Below, one piece after another: positions 58,101 through 64,000 of a stretch of 64,000 bases of DNA; position 1 is the first letter of the stretch, and each line of letters starts with the position of its first letter. The stretch lies in NCBI RefSeq assembly GCF_000972845.2, contig NC_040021.1, positions 9,219,291 through 9,283,290 of the forward strand, written 5' to 3'. The position numbers were made by a program, and so were the translations under genes. Source of the stretch: Larimichthys crocea. Its lineage: Eukaryota > Chordata > Actinopteri > Sciaenidae. The notes below the pieces were generated by a model, which worked only from the letters and a program-made list of their open reading frames with translations, made no database searches and had not been told where the DNA came from.

Positions 58101-61100
58101 GCCAGGACCCTCCTCAAAGATTTGTAATTTGAATAAGGGAATAAGGTTAAATAAAGATTAAAATAAAATAGTTATGTTGAATTGATGTTGTGTGGTTTAT
58201 CTGTAGCTGATAACACGTATGCCCTGTGACCTCTAAGCTAAAAAAAAAGATCTTTTCTTTGTCTTTGTGCTTGTATGTACATATCAGAGTGAGTGTTAAT
58301 CTCTGTCTGCTGTCAGATTTTTTTTTTCCAGCACACAATAGCCCCCTTTATCAGCCAGTCACTTCCCTCTGCACTGTATCAACTTCTGTGTAGGAGGAAA
58401 AGGGTGTGTGTTTGTGCGTGCGCGCGCGTGTGTTTTGGTATGTAGCTTTGTAATATACAGTACGTGTTGTTGCGTTGTGTATTGTGTTGTGTTACTGTGT
58501 GTGCGTTTGTCTCCTCCTTCATCCTTCGGTGGAATGCGGCTCAGTCCGAGCCCTTGTTATCGTGTCAGATAGGGCACGGTGCCGGGAGGGGGCAGAGACA
58601 TGGCACATTCTGGGCAGCGTGCCCATGCGTGCAACATAGAGCTCCAACCAACACCGTGTGGAGCCGCTCAACCAGTCAGTCAGGCAGACAGGCAGCACAT
58701 ACAATCCCATGACAGCATCTCTGAGCCCTGTCGGCCTAATGATAATATGATAGTCATCTCATTGGCTCTGTATTGTTTCTTCATGTTTAAACAGATTTAT
58801 GTTTCACTGTGCGCTAATGTAAATCTATGCTTTGAATATATACTTATGAAAGTTTCCTCTGTGCCTCTTCTGTAGACTAACCAACACTTTTATTTGTGCT
58901 GAATTGTCTCATCAATCATGCAAATCGTGTCCTTTTATGCATGAGGATTTTTATTATATAATTGAAGGTATCTTGTGGAGATTCTGACCACATGTAGTGC
59001 TATGGAGCAATGTTTTTGGGAGCAGGTCCCAGAGCAAACCAGTGATGCGATGCCCATTTCCTGCTGACAGTTTCACACTATTTCACTAACAAAACAAACA
59101 CATTTCTCATGCTAACAAGGTGGAATTACCGTCTAACTTGTTGGTAGCATTCAAATAATGTTATAATTACAAGTGGTAAACTAACATTTATTTTTTTAAG
59201 GCTTCAGCATATTTCACTCGGCTCAAACAAACATGCTTCTTGTCTGCCAAAGTCTGTCTTTCAAGATAATTATTCCCAAATGTAATGTTTATAGTTTTAT
59301 ATTGTCAGCAGTCAAACATTTGTTTCGAGTCGTTTAGTGACGTAAACACTCACAAATCGTAAACTTACATCAGAAATCTATCTGATCTTAATCTTCCTAC
59401 TCGTTTGAGTGCGTTTTAGTGACTAACATATAACTGTGTTGTGAAATCCACAGTGTATTTGTATCAAAACTAAAATATTGTTGTTACCATGAAATACTTT
59501 GAAAGGGGTTCACAGTTTAAGGGTACTGCGGGGTACAATGTCAAATGACATGGGAAAACTTGGGATCAGTTGTGAGAAATTGCTTTAATATCCTTTTTAA
59601 AAATAGATACGACAGCCACAAAGGTTTATGGAACGTTTCTTCAATAATGGAGCCCTAGTCAATCCCCAGGAGATTGGGGACCTCTTATCATCTTCTCACC
59701 ACCAAGTAGATGACTCACTGTTAAGCATTGTTATTGTTAATGTTACGGTTCTCATGGCAAATTCCTATTCACGCATTAAGAGTTTCCATAGTTGCACAGT
59801 AAGTGTACACACAGCTTGGACGTGTCATGTTTAAGCCTGAACTCTTGTTCACCTCAGGGCCTCTGTCTGGAGATTGAGCAAACACAGCAAGCCTCCGATC
59901 CCGCAGAACTACAAAGATGGAGTCAGCTCTCCTCCAGGGCCCGTGAGGAGCTGGGCACACTGCAGTGCATCCTGGGTAGCATGAAGGACAATCAGGTAGA
60001 GTAGCTGTGATTATTGATCCTGACAGTTTAAACTCTGTCTTTACTTTTCAAAATACGGATGTTGTTAATTTAATGTTTTTGATACGTTTGTTTAATTCCA
60101 GGTGCGTTTGGTGGAAGTGGAACGTTGGTTGGATGCGGTTCAGGAGCTGTTGTCTCGTGATGTCACAGGGGTGGGTGACAAGGAGAGCCTACAAGAAGAG
60201 CTTAACCAGTGCAAGGTTAGAGGACAATGCAAAACATGAAAACATTGCATGCACACCATGACTTACATACTGCGTAAAAGTTACTTTTACTGTGATTTAT
60301 GTAAAGACGGCAATAATTTCACAAATTCATTACTGAATTTGCAAAACAGTATTCTTTATCTTTCTTTCTTTCTCTTTTTGCTATCAAGGAGTATGTGAGC
60401 GAGATGGAGTCAGTGGAAGGTTCATTGAAGCAGATGGGAGAGAATGTGAGCTCTGTACAGGTGGCTGCAGTCCCAGGATTGGCCAAGTGGGGGCAGAATA
60501 AGTTGGATGAGTGCCAGGGCAGATGGGACACGCTCAGCAAACAGGTGAGGGGAAATCTCTGTGTTTGCACTGTGTTATGTCCCGCAACTCAAAAGAAACA
60601 TGGCCTCTTATTTTGTGCGTACAGCATGTTGCATGTTTGTTTCACTTCCAAACCCAATGTGATTTCCCTCCAGCTGCTGAGCCATCAGGAGCGTGTGGCA
60701 GAGAGTCGGGAGAGGCAGGTGAATCTGAGGAAGGACTTGGCAGAGATGCAGGAATGGATGACCCAGGTCGATGAGGAGTTTCTCATGAGGGACTTTGAAT
60801 ACAAGAGTCCCGAGGAGCTGGAGGCATCGCTGGAGGAGATGAAGGTGAGAATGGAGGCAGGGATATAACCGAGGAGCATTATGGGACCTGGAAATGTGGT
60901 GATTCACTGATAAACAAAGTTATTTTGACTGTTGTGTGCTGTATTTGTGTGTGTTTGTGTCTCACTCTGTTCCTCTGTTGTTTCTATTGATGTTGTTGTT
61001 GTTGTTGTCCTTATCTCTCACTCACAGAGGGCTAAAGAGGATGTGCTACAGAAGGAAGTGAAGGTAAAGATCCTGAAAGACAGCATCAACTTGCTAGTCT

Positions 61101-62369
61101 CCAGAACATCGCCCCCTGGTGGAAGCAGTGGACAGGAGCTGACCTCAGAGCTAGACGGGGTCCTGGCCAACTACCACAAGCTCTGTGACCGCTTCAAGAG
61201 CAAGTGTCACACTTTAGAGGTAATATGTATGGACGTGAGGTCCTTCTATGCTGGAGGTTTCAAAATTTAAAAGTTTAAGTGTGAATAAAAATACTGGCTA
61301 TTGACAAATGGTACAGGCCTCAGTTAAAAAGAAGAAAAGCCTAGTAGGAGTGGAAACTCCCATGGTTCAGTAATGGAATGACTTGCTGAGAAGTCCATTA
61401 GTCACCATCTCTTCTATGTCCTTTTTGCAGTTTAATTTGAGTTTAATCTAGGTGTTTTTGTGTGTGTGTGTCCTGTGCTATATTCTGTAGGAGGTTTGGT
61501 CCTGTTGGATGGAGTTGCTTCAGTACCTAGATATGGAGCAGAGTTGGCTCAGCACTCTGGGGGACAAGGTCCAAGCTACTGACAATCTACCAGAGAGCAC
61601 CGAGGCTGTCAACGAAGCTCTGGAGGTACAAATGCAAACACACACACTCTTCTTTTATATTTCTTCTGTTATTTCTTCTAATGATCGGTTGTTTGCTCTG
61701 GTCTATGTGTGTTGTTTTCAAATAACATTAACATTTTTTCCTTCCTATTAGATTTTCTTAGAAAGCATAACTGTGTTGCAAATGTAAAATTTCACAAATA
61801 AGAGGCTAGATATTTGAATAGTTGGATTACTTTTGGCTGCAGGCACATATCAACAGAAAATGAGTAAAAAGTCTAATAGAATCTTTATTCTTAGTTTTAG
61901 TGGTAATGAGCCACTCTGTGATTACTTTATATCATTTTTATACTATATTATACATACATACATATGCATTATATCTGAGAGAAGCTGCTGGTTGAGGAAT
62001 TTAGTCAGCGAAGATAAAATTACCTCATTAAACTTTTAGATGTAGATATAAGTTGTCCATTTATTAGTCCGAGGCAGGGTAAGTAGTAGAACAATGGTTA
62101 ATTTCATAAACCCTACCATCCATTTAATATTCTGCTTCTGTTAATAACATTGCATTGTCTTTGACTTTGTCTTCCAGATTTCTCCTGCTTTGTCTTGCTC
62201 TGTTGCTATATCTGTAGACCGCCTGCAGCAGACTGTCAAACTCGCTTTAATCACACTGCTGCTTCTGTAACTTTGAATAGTGATGAAGGAAATTGAAGAC
62301 CCTTGAAGACAGAGTCCTCCTCCTCTTTGTCCTTATGTGTTTTTGGCTTCTCTCTCTCCCTCTCTCTCT

Positions 62370-62400
<31 letters not shown>

Positions 62401-63148
62401 CCTCCATCTCCATCTCCATCACCTCCGGGAAGGAAAAGCTCATTTAATGACCCCATGTAAACAATGACTGTTAGATCCAAACAAGTGGCGTCATCCGACA
62501 AGCTTCTCTCTCACTTGTCTCTCGTTTCTCGTTCAGTTATCATCCTTTTTTTTGGTTTGCTCTCATCTGACACACCTAACGTTGCAATTTCTGCATCTGT
62601 ACTCCATCTGTTTGTACAGCTACTTTGGCAATCTTTTACACACACACACACACACACGCACATACATGCACGTTTTCACTAATTACCTGGATTTCTTTTT
62701 TCTTTCTGGTGTTTTTTTCTTGAGTGTCTGATTTTATAGCTTTGGTCAGTGTTTTTTTTTTTTTTTTTTTTTTTTTAAATCTTTTTTTGTGTCGAATTTT
62801 TGGAACCGCGAAGCAGGTTACCTTTCTTGAGACTTTACCAAAGGACTATTTTATCGGTGTCTCCTTCTCATGCACGCATCCTTCCCTTACCTTTTTGCTT
62901 GATTATTATTATTTTTTCAATTCTTTGCTAATAAATTTCACCATCTCTCCATTCACCACCAGTCTTTGGAGAGTGCACTTCGACATCCCGGGGACAACCG
63001 GACGCAAATCAGAGAGCTGGGTCAGACGCTGATAGACGGGGGCATTCTGGACGAACTCATTAGCGAAAAACTAGAGGCCTTCAATTCCCGTTACGAGCAG
63101 CTCAACCACCAGGTCAGGACCTTGTCTTTGTGTATAAGCAAATGTAGG

Positions 63149-63208
<60 letters not shown>

Positions 63209-64000
63209 ATTTTCCCAAACATATCCATAGGCTGTCAGTTAATGTATTTAGAATAATATTAATAATGATATCACATGTATATTTTGTTATATTTATATAA
63301 ATGATCTATCACATATGATACTTACTTTCCTGGGTATAATTGAATATACCGTCTGTTCTAGTCATTTTTTTCCATCTATAGTGTTAGGACATGAACTTTC
63401 CATTACTTGCTTGAATCTAGAATGTCAGAATATTGATATCGTTGACTGTGAAATATTTAAACCCATCACTTGATGTCCCTCAGGCCGTGAACAGACAGAT
63501 TAGCCTTGAGCAACAGCTGCAGGCATTGAAGGAGAACGAACAGGCGCTTCAAACACTGCAGGAGTCTCTGAGCCAGCTAGACCACACACTCACCTCCTAC
63601 CTCACTGACCGCATCGACGCCTTCCAGCTCCCGCAGGAGGCGCAGGTACAGCATGCATCTGTACAACACACACTCTCAAACGTCCAGAGAAAGTAGTAGA
63701 CAAGACATGACACTTGGAAGCACCCGAAAATGATGGATCTTACTTCTCAGAGTAACTTCTCACTTGTCTGAAGGCCCCCTCTTTACCCTAAAGGCCCATG
63801 GAGTAGTAATGTATTAATATATGCACACAGGGTTGTCCACAGATGCTTTGAAAAACTGAAACAACTTAACTTCTGAAAAGACCCTAATGCATTTATTATT
63901 ATTACTCATGCTGCATGTGTTCATATCCACTTTTCCTTCAGACCATTGGGGCAGAGATCGCAGCCCACGAAGTGACAGTGGAAGAGATGAGAAGAAGGAA
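19710..64000 (+). CDS. utrn: Utrophin, N-terminal half (partial, runs off right edge)
   Basis: Thirty coding exons, listed separately, splice in one frame for about 1374 residues (human utrophin is about 3430). Residues about 27-133 and 148-253 are tandem calponin-homology domains that bind F-actin ([65 protein letters not shown]). Residues from about 300 are spectrin repeats ([57 protein letters not shown]). A proline-rich hinge, APPAPPKKR, lies near residue 680. [12 protein letters not shown], with DEHDAVQKK after the N-terminal extension, points to utrophin rather than dystrophin. The dystroglycan-binding C-terminus lies beyond the window. Utrophin links cortical actin to the dystrophin-glycoprotein complex at synapses and muscle membranes. 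Most exon sizes equal the dystrophin/utrophin family sizes, supporting the model. Confidence 0.93.
20343..26293. repeat. 5.9-kb tandem near-duplicate, copy A
   Basis: This segment, from GTAAACTTTCAGTTGCAGTG to the CA microsatellite after CACTTACAGCAGTACAC, recurs collinearly at 26424-32310. Anchors can be followed all along it, for example AGAATGCTGGCAGATTCCGT at 21036 and 27085, and CTCGGCTACATGTCATGGAT at 23272 and 29333. Copy A is the fuller version in most homopolymers. Confidence 0.92.
26244..26293. repeat. (CA)n microsatellite at end of copy A
   Basis: About 25 CA units, immediately left of the 75-bp core. Confidence 0.95.
26295..26369 (+). repeat. 75-bp core between CA and TG tracts (forward copy)
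   Basis: Unique-looking sequence starting CTCAAAAGGAGGGTGAG, flanked left by (CA)n and right by (TG)n. Its reverse complement occurs at 32692-32766 with four substitutions. Confidence 0.9.
26370..26421. repeat. (TG)n microsatellite at the copy A/B junction
   Basis: About 26 TG units. Copy B begins directly afterwards, so the junction of the tandem copies falls at a dinucleotide tract. Confidence 0.95.
26424..32310. repeat. 5.9-kb tandem near-duplicate, copy B
   Basis: Collinear with copy A, offset 6081 bp at the left end and 6049 bp at the right. It differs by many single-base deletions, several substitutions and one 36-bp insertion (27935-27970). It stops at a 10-N gap inside the CA microsatellite. 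The pattern resembles an alternative haplotype or unpolished gap-fill rather than an ancient duplication. Confidence 0.9.
32311..32320. other. Assembly gap (10 N)
   Basis: Ten ambiguous bases interrupt a CA tract at the end of copy B. The following sequence, AGGTCCACATG, restarts as a copy of 32801 onward. Confidence 0.99.
32321..32655. repeat. Degraded duplicate of the exon-1B region
   Basis: Repeats 32801-33138 with single-base losses. Its version of the alternative first exon (ATG at 32564) is frameshifted: it reads [20 protein letters not shown], then loses the frame again just before the donor. It is therefore not a usable second copy of that exon. Confidence 0.85.
32651..32690. repeat. 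(AC)n microsatellite
   Basis: Twenty AC units, left of the inverted 75-bp core. Confidence 0.95.
32692..32766 (-). repeat. 75-bp core between AC and TG tracts (inverted copy)
   Basis: Reverse complement of 26295-26369 with four substitutions, all transitions. It is again bounded by AC on the left and TG on the right, so the whole unit is inverted within symmetrical flanks. Confidence 0.9.
32801..33045 (+). promoter_or_regulatory. utrn: Candidate utrn promoter B / 5'UTR
   Basis: Sequence immediately upstream of the alternative first exon. It is pyrimidine-rich (CTCTTTCTC and CCACCACC runs, 32880-33007), then an A-run (33020-33028) just before the ATG. A promoter is inferred from the first-exon structure. 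No TATA box or CpG island is evident. Confidence 0.35.
33046..33124 (+). CDS. utrn: utrn alternative first coding exon (utrophin-B-like)
   Basis: ATG at 33046 opens 26 codons plus one base, beginning [20 protein letters not shown], and ends at a consensus donor CTGG|GTAAGT. The phase (one base over) equals that of exon 2, so it joins exon 3 at 40043 in frame to give ...[13 protein letters not shown]. The position between exon 2 and exon 3 is where the mammalian utrophin B promoter and its own first exon lie. The peptide is strongly basic (about ten Arg/Lys) with aromatics. I cannot recall the mammalian B-isoform sequence, so homology of the peptide itself is untested. Confidence 0.7.
33564..33622. 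repeat. 27-bp near-perfect inverted repeat with 5-nt loop
   Basis: Left arm 33564-33590 and right arm 33596-33622 are reverse complements with one mismatch, around the loop ATAAC. The arms end in CACAGTGCA/TGCACTGTG. No known family recognised. Confidence 0.9.
39500..39619. repeat. Degraded transposon-like stretch ending in a 27-A run
   Basis: The segment around 39525-39585 (AATACCTGATCGGCTTAATA, then GATGGGATCAGTGCATTCCT) resembles the GATCGG...GGTGCATCCCT termini common in teleost DNA elements, in decayed form. It is followed by an A run at 39593-39619. The family is uncertain. Confidence 0.35.
40043..40104 (+). CDS. utrn: utrn exon 3 (first shared exon, CH1)
   Basis: A 62-bp exon, the family size. 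It encodes [20 protein letters not shown] then K, the first actin-binding helix of CH1. Acceptor TTCTACAG and donor AAG|GTAATG. It accepts phase 1 from either exon 2 or the alternative exon. Confidence 0.95.
40487..40650. repeat. Percomorph-type interspersed repeat in intron 3
   Basis: TCAATTTTATTTGTATAGCC, then AAAGTCACAAAGTACATTTG and ACACCCTCTGTCCTTAGACC form a string I recognise as a high-copy repeat in spiny-rayed fish genomes. Its class is not certain. It supports the percomorph assignment. Confidence 0.6.
41042..41134 (+). CDS. utrn: utrn exon 4 (CH1)
   Basis: A 93-bp exon encoding [20 protein letters not shown] then [11 protein letters not shown], the conserved core of CH1. Donor CTG|GTGAGT. 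Confidence 0.95.
42108..42185 (+). CDS. utrn: utrn exon 5 (CH1)
   Basis: A 78-bp exon encoding [20 protein letters not shown] then VLHQNN. Almost identical in the family, it is one of the clearest utrophin/dystrophin signatures here. Confidence 0.96.
43924..44016 (+). CDS. utrn: utrn exon 6 (end of CH1)
   Basis: A 93-bp exon encoding [20 protein letters not shown] then [11 protein letters not shown], the second actin-binding segment of the family. A CA microsatellite begins a few bases inside the following intron. Confidence 0.96.
44023..44065. repeat. (AC)n microsatellite in intron 6
   Basis: About 20 AC units with one G interruption, starting seven bases after the exon 6 donor site begins. 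Confidence 0.95.
44703..44875 (+). CDS. utrn: utrn exon 7 (linker and CH2)
   Basis: A 173-bp exon, the family size. It encodes [40 protein letters not shown] and [17 protein letters not shown], opening CH2. Confidence 0.95.
45189..45213. repeat. (TG)n microsatellite in intron 7
   Basis: About 12 TG units are directly visible. Confidence 0.95.
45853..45968 (+). CDS. utrn: utrn exon 8 (CH2)
   Basis: A 116-bp exon encoding [39 protein letters not shown] plus one base. It fits the CH2 core, with donor GAAG|GTACCG in phase 1. Confidence 0.93.
46640..46806 (+). CDS. utrn: utrn exon 9 (end of CH2)
   Basis: A 167-bp exon encoding [40 protein letters not shown] and [16 protein letters not shown]. 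The first two stretches close CH2. The third is a divergent linker into hinge 1. Confidence 0.93.
46807..49937. other. utrn intron 9
   Basis: 3.1 kb with no supported exon. The frame joins directly from exon 9 (...GLSAQ) to exon 10 (NVQMEEAG...), so none is required. Confidence 0.6.
49938..50168 (+). CDS. utrn: utrn exon 10 (hinge 1 and first spectrin repeat)
   Basis: A 231-bp exon encoding an acidic hinge ([20 protein letters not shown]) and the start of the rod ([36 protein letters not shown]). Phase 0-0. Confidence 0.93.
50169..51514. other. utrn intron 10
   Basis: 1.35 kb. It contains an A-rich CAA/A run near 50767-50793 and no supported exon. Confidence 0.55.
51515..51696 (+). CDS. utrn: utrn exon 11 (spectrin repeat 1)
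   Basis: A 182-bp exon encoding [40 protein letters not shown] and [20 protein letters not shown]. The [12 protein letters not shown] string distinguishes utrophin from dystrophin (GYMMDLTAHQGR). Confidence 0.95.
51697..52392. other. utrn intron 11 with an AC microsatellite
   Basis: Contains an AC tract at 52093-52125 and nothing coding. Confidence 0.6.
52393..52543 (+). CDS. utrn: utrn exon 12
   Basis: A 151-bp exon encoding [40 protein letters not shown] and [10 protein letters not shown], spectrin-repeat helices. Donor CACAAA|GTAAAT. Confidence 0.92.
52740..52859 (+). CDS. utrn: utrn exon 13
   Basis: A 120-bp phase 0-0 exon encoding [40 protein letters not shown]. Highly conserved in the family. 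Confidence 0.95.
53016..53117 (+). CDS. utrn: utrn exon 14
   Basis: A 102-bp exon encoding [20 protein letters not shown] then [14 protein letters not shown]. The conserved Trp of the spectrin helix A is present. Confidence 0.93.
53413..53520 (+). CDS. utrn: utrn exon 15
   Basis: A 108-bp exon encoding [36 protein letters not shown], matching the [11 protein letters not shown]...TSNFKD segment of utrophin. Confidence 0.94.
53657..53836 (+). CDS. utrn: utrn exon 16
   Basis: A 180-bp exon encoding [40 protein letters not shown] and [20 protein letters not shown]. Confidence 0.94.
54009..54172 (+). CDS. utrn: utrn exon 17 (hinge 2)
   Basis: A 164-bp exon. A valine/alanine-rich stretch leads into the proline hinge [20 protein letters not shown]. 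The mammalian equivalent is PPPPPPKKRQ. I used the donor at 54173 (GT|GTAAGA) rather than 54171, because only that keeps the frame into exon 18. Confidence 0.9.
54284..54407 (+). CDS. utrn: utrn exon 18
   Basis: A 124-bp exon encoding [40 protein letters not shown] then K. The size equals dystrophin exon 18. Confidence 0.92.
54501..54588 (+). CDS. utrn: utrn exon 19
   Basis: An 88-bp exon encoding [29 protein letters not shown] plus one base. Phase 0 in, phase 1 out, as in dystrophin exon 19. Confidence 0.9.
55275..55519 (+). CDS. utrn: utrn exon 20
   Basis: A 245-bp exon encoding [60 protein letters not shown] and [20 protein letters not shown]. The sequence is divergent but the heptad pattern and phases fit. 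Confidence 0.9.
55815..55945. repeat. Teleost interspersed repeat fragment in intron 20
   Basis: Contains GTGTCCTTGAGCAAGGCCCT followed by TAACCCTAACTGCTCC, a string I recognise as recurring widely in fish SINE/LINE-derived repeats. The exact family is not assigned. Confidence 0.55.
56225..56393 (+). CDS. utrn: utrn exon 21
   Basis: A 169-bp exon encoding [40 protein letters not shown] and [17 protein letters not shown]. Phase 0 in, phase 1 out. Slightly shorter than dystrophin exon 21 (181). Confidence 0.87.
56394..59857. other. utrn introns 21 and 22
   Basis: Intron 21 (56394-57660) and intron 22 (57789-59857) hold short TG tracts near 56942-56958 and 58402-58434. A possible but unconvincing 99-bp in-frame exon lies at 59607-59705 (see findings). 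The reverse-strand frame at 56638-56862 is unrecognised. Confidence 0.5.
57661..57788 (+). CDS. utrn: utrn exon 22
   Basis: A 128-bp exon encoding [40 protein letters not shown] then RTQ. Acceptor CATATTCCAG, phase 1 in, phase 0 out. About 18 nt shorter than the dystrophin counterpart. Confidence 0.87.
59858..59995 (+). CDS. utrn: utrn exon 23
   Basis: A 138-bp phase 0-0 exon encoding [40 protein letters not shown] and SMKDNQ. Much shorter than the 213-bp dystrophin exon 23, so this repeat is compressed (see findings). Confidence 0.87.
60102..60215 (+). CDS. utrn: utrn exon 24
   Basis: A 114-bp exon, the family size. It encodes [38 protein letters not shown]. Confidence 0.92.
60389..60544 (+). 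CDS. utrn: utrn exon 25
   Basis: A 156-bp exon, the family size. It encodes [40 protein letters not shown] and [12 protein letters not shown]. Confidence 0.92.
60674..60844 (+). CDS. utrn: utrn exon 26
   Basis: A 171-bp exon encoding [40 protein letters not shown] and [27 protein letters not shown]...[12 protein letters not shown] is nearly identical to mammalian utrophin. Confidence 0.96.
61028..61219 (+). CDS. utrn: utrn exon 27
   Basis: A 192-bp exon encoding [40 protein letters not shown] and [20 protein letters not shown] then HTLE. Strongly conserved. Confidence 0.95.
61491..61625 (+). CDS. utrn: utrn exon 28
   Basis: A 135-bp exon, the family size. It encodes [40 protein letters not shown] then NEALE. 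Confidence 0.95.
61626..62962. other. utrn intron 28 with CT and poly-T tracts
   Basis: Contains a CT-rich tract (about 62347-62405), a CA tract (about 62639-62657) and a T run (62752-62776). No exon supported. Confidence 0.6.
62963..63112 (+). CDS. utrn: utrn exon 29
   Basis: A 150-bp exon encoding [40 protein letters not shown] then [10 protein letters not shown]. Nearly identical to mammalian utrophin. Confidence 0.96.
63152..63207. repeat. (TG)n microsatellite in intron 29
   Basis: About 27 TG units, 40 bp after exon 29. Confidence 0.95.
63484..63645 (+). CDS. utrn: utrn exon 30
   Basis: A 162-bp exon encoding [40 protein letters not shown] and [14 protein letters not shown]. Confidence 0.95.
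63942..64000 (+). CDS. utrn: utrn exon 31 (partial, cut by window end)
   Basis: After TTTTCCTTCAG the frame reads [19 protein letters not shown], matching the family segment that follows PQEAQ. The exon continues beyond the window. Confidence 0.9.

Overview
This window looks like vertebrate nuclear DNA from a teleost fish, probably a percomorph. The evidence is AT-rich introns with GT-AG junctions, abundant CA/TG microsatellites, several teleost-type interspersed repeats and a characteristic gene content. No bacterial, viral or CRISPR-like system was seen. Most long open frames here are chance frames in introns or translated microsatellites and are left out.

Layout. (1) About 1002-4073, minus strand: the first six coding exons of mthfd1l (mitochondrial C1-tetrahydrofolate synthase, also called monofunctional 10-formyl-THF synthetase). 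The gene continues off the left edge. (2) 7275-8171 and 10750-11649, plus strand: two intronless-CDS syntaxin-11 genes in tandem, resembling the zebrafish stx11b.1/stx11b.2 arrangement. Each is a soluble Qa-SNARE with a cysteine-rich tail in place of a transmembrane anchor. (3) 13679-13761, plus strand: a complete tRNA-Leu(UAA). (4) 14080-14800: a LINE tail, then a 470-bp non-autonomous hAT-type element with a perfect 8-bp target-site duplication. (5) From about 17.4 kb to the right edge, plus strand: the 5' part of utrophin (utrn). This comprises a GC-rich promoter/5'UTR exon, the exon with the main start codon (19710), an alternative first coding exon (33046-33124) with a matching splice phase, and 29 shared coding exons (40043-64000). 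The full-length start to the window edge gives about 1374 residues: two calponin-homology domains, then the first part of the spectrin-repeat rod.

The region 20.3-33.1 kb inside the second utrn intron is structurally odd. About 5.9 kb occurs twice in tandem (20343-26293 and 26424-32310), differing by many single-base indels plus some substitutions and a 36-bp insertion. The second copy runs into a 10-N gap. After the gap, about 330 bp containing the alternative first exon is also doubled (32321-32655 and 32801-33138), and a 75-bp core flanked by CA/TG tracts appears in both orientations. The simplest reading is retained alternative haplotype or unpolished gap-fill sequence rather than a biological duplication, but only read data can decide.

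The genes are not an operon and share no pathway: MTHFD1L makes formate in mitochondria, syntaxin-11 acts in granule exocytosis, and utrophin links actin to the dystroglycan complex. In human these genes all lie on 6q24-q25, so the window appears to keep an ancestral linkage in compact form.
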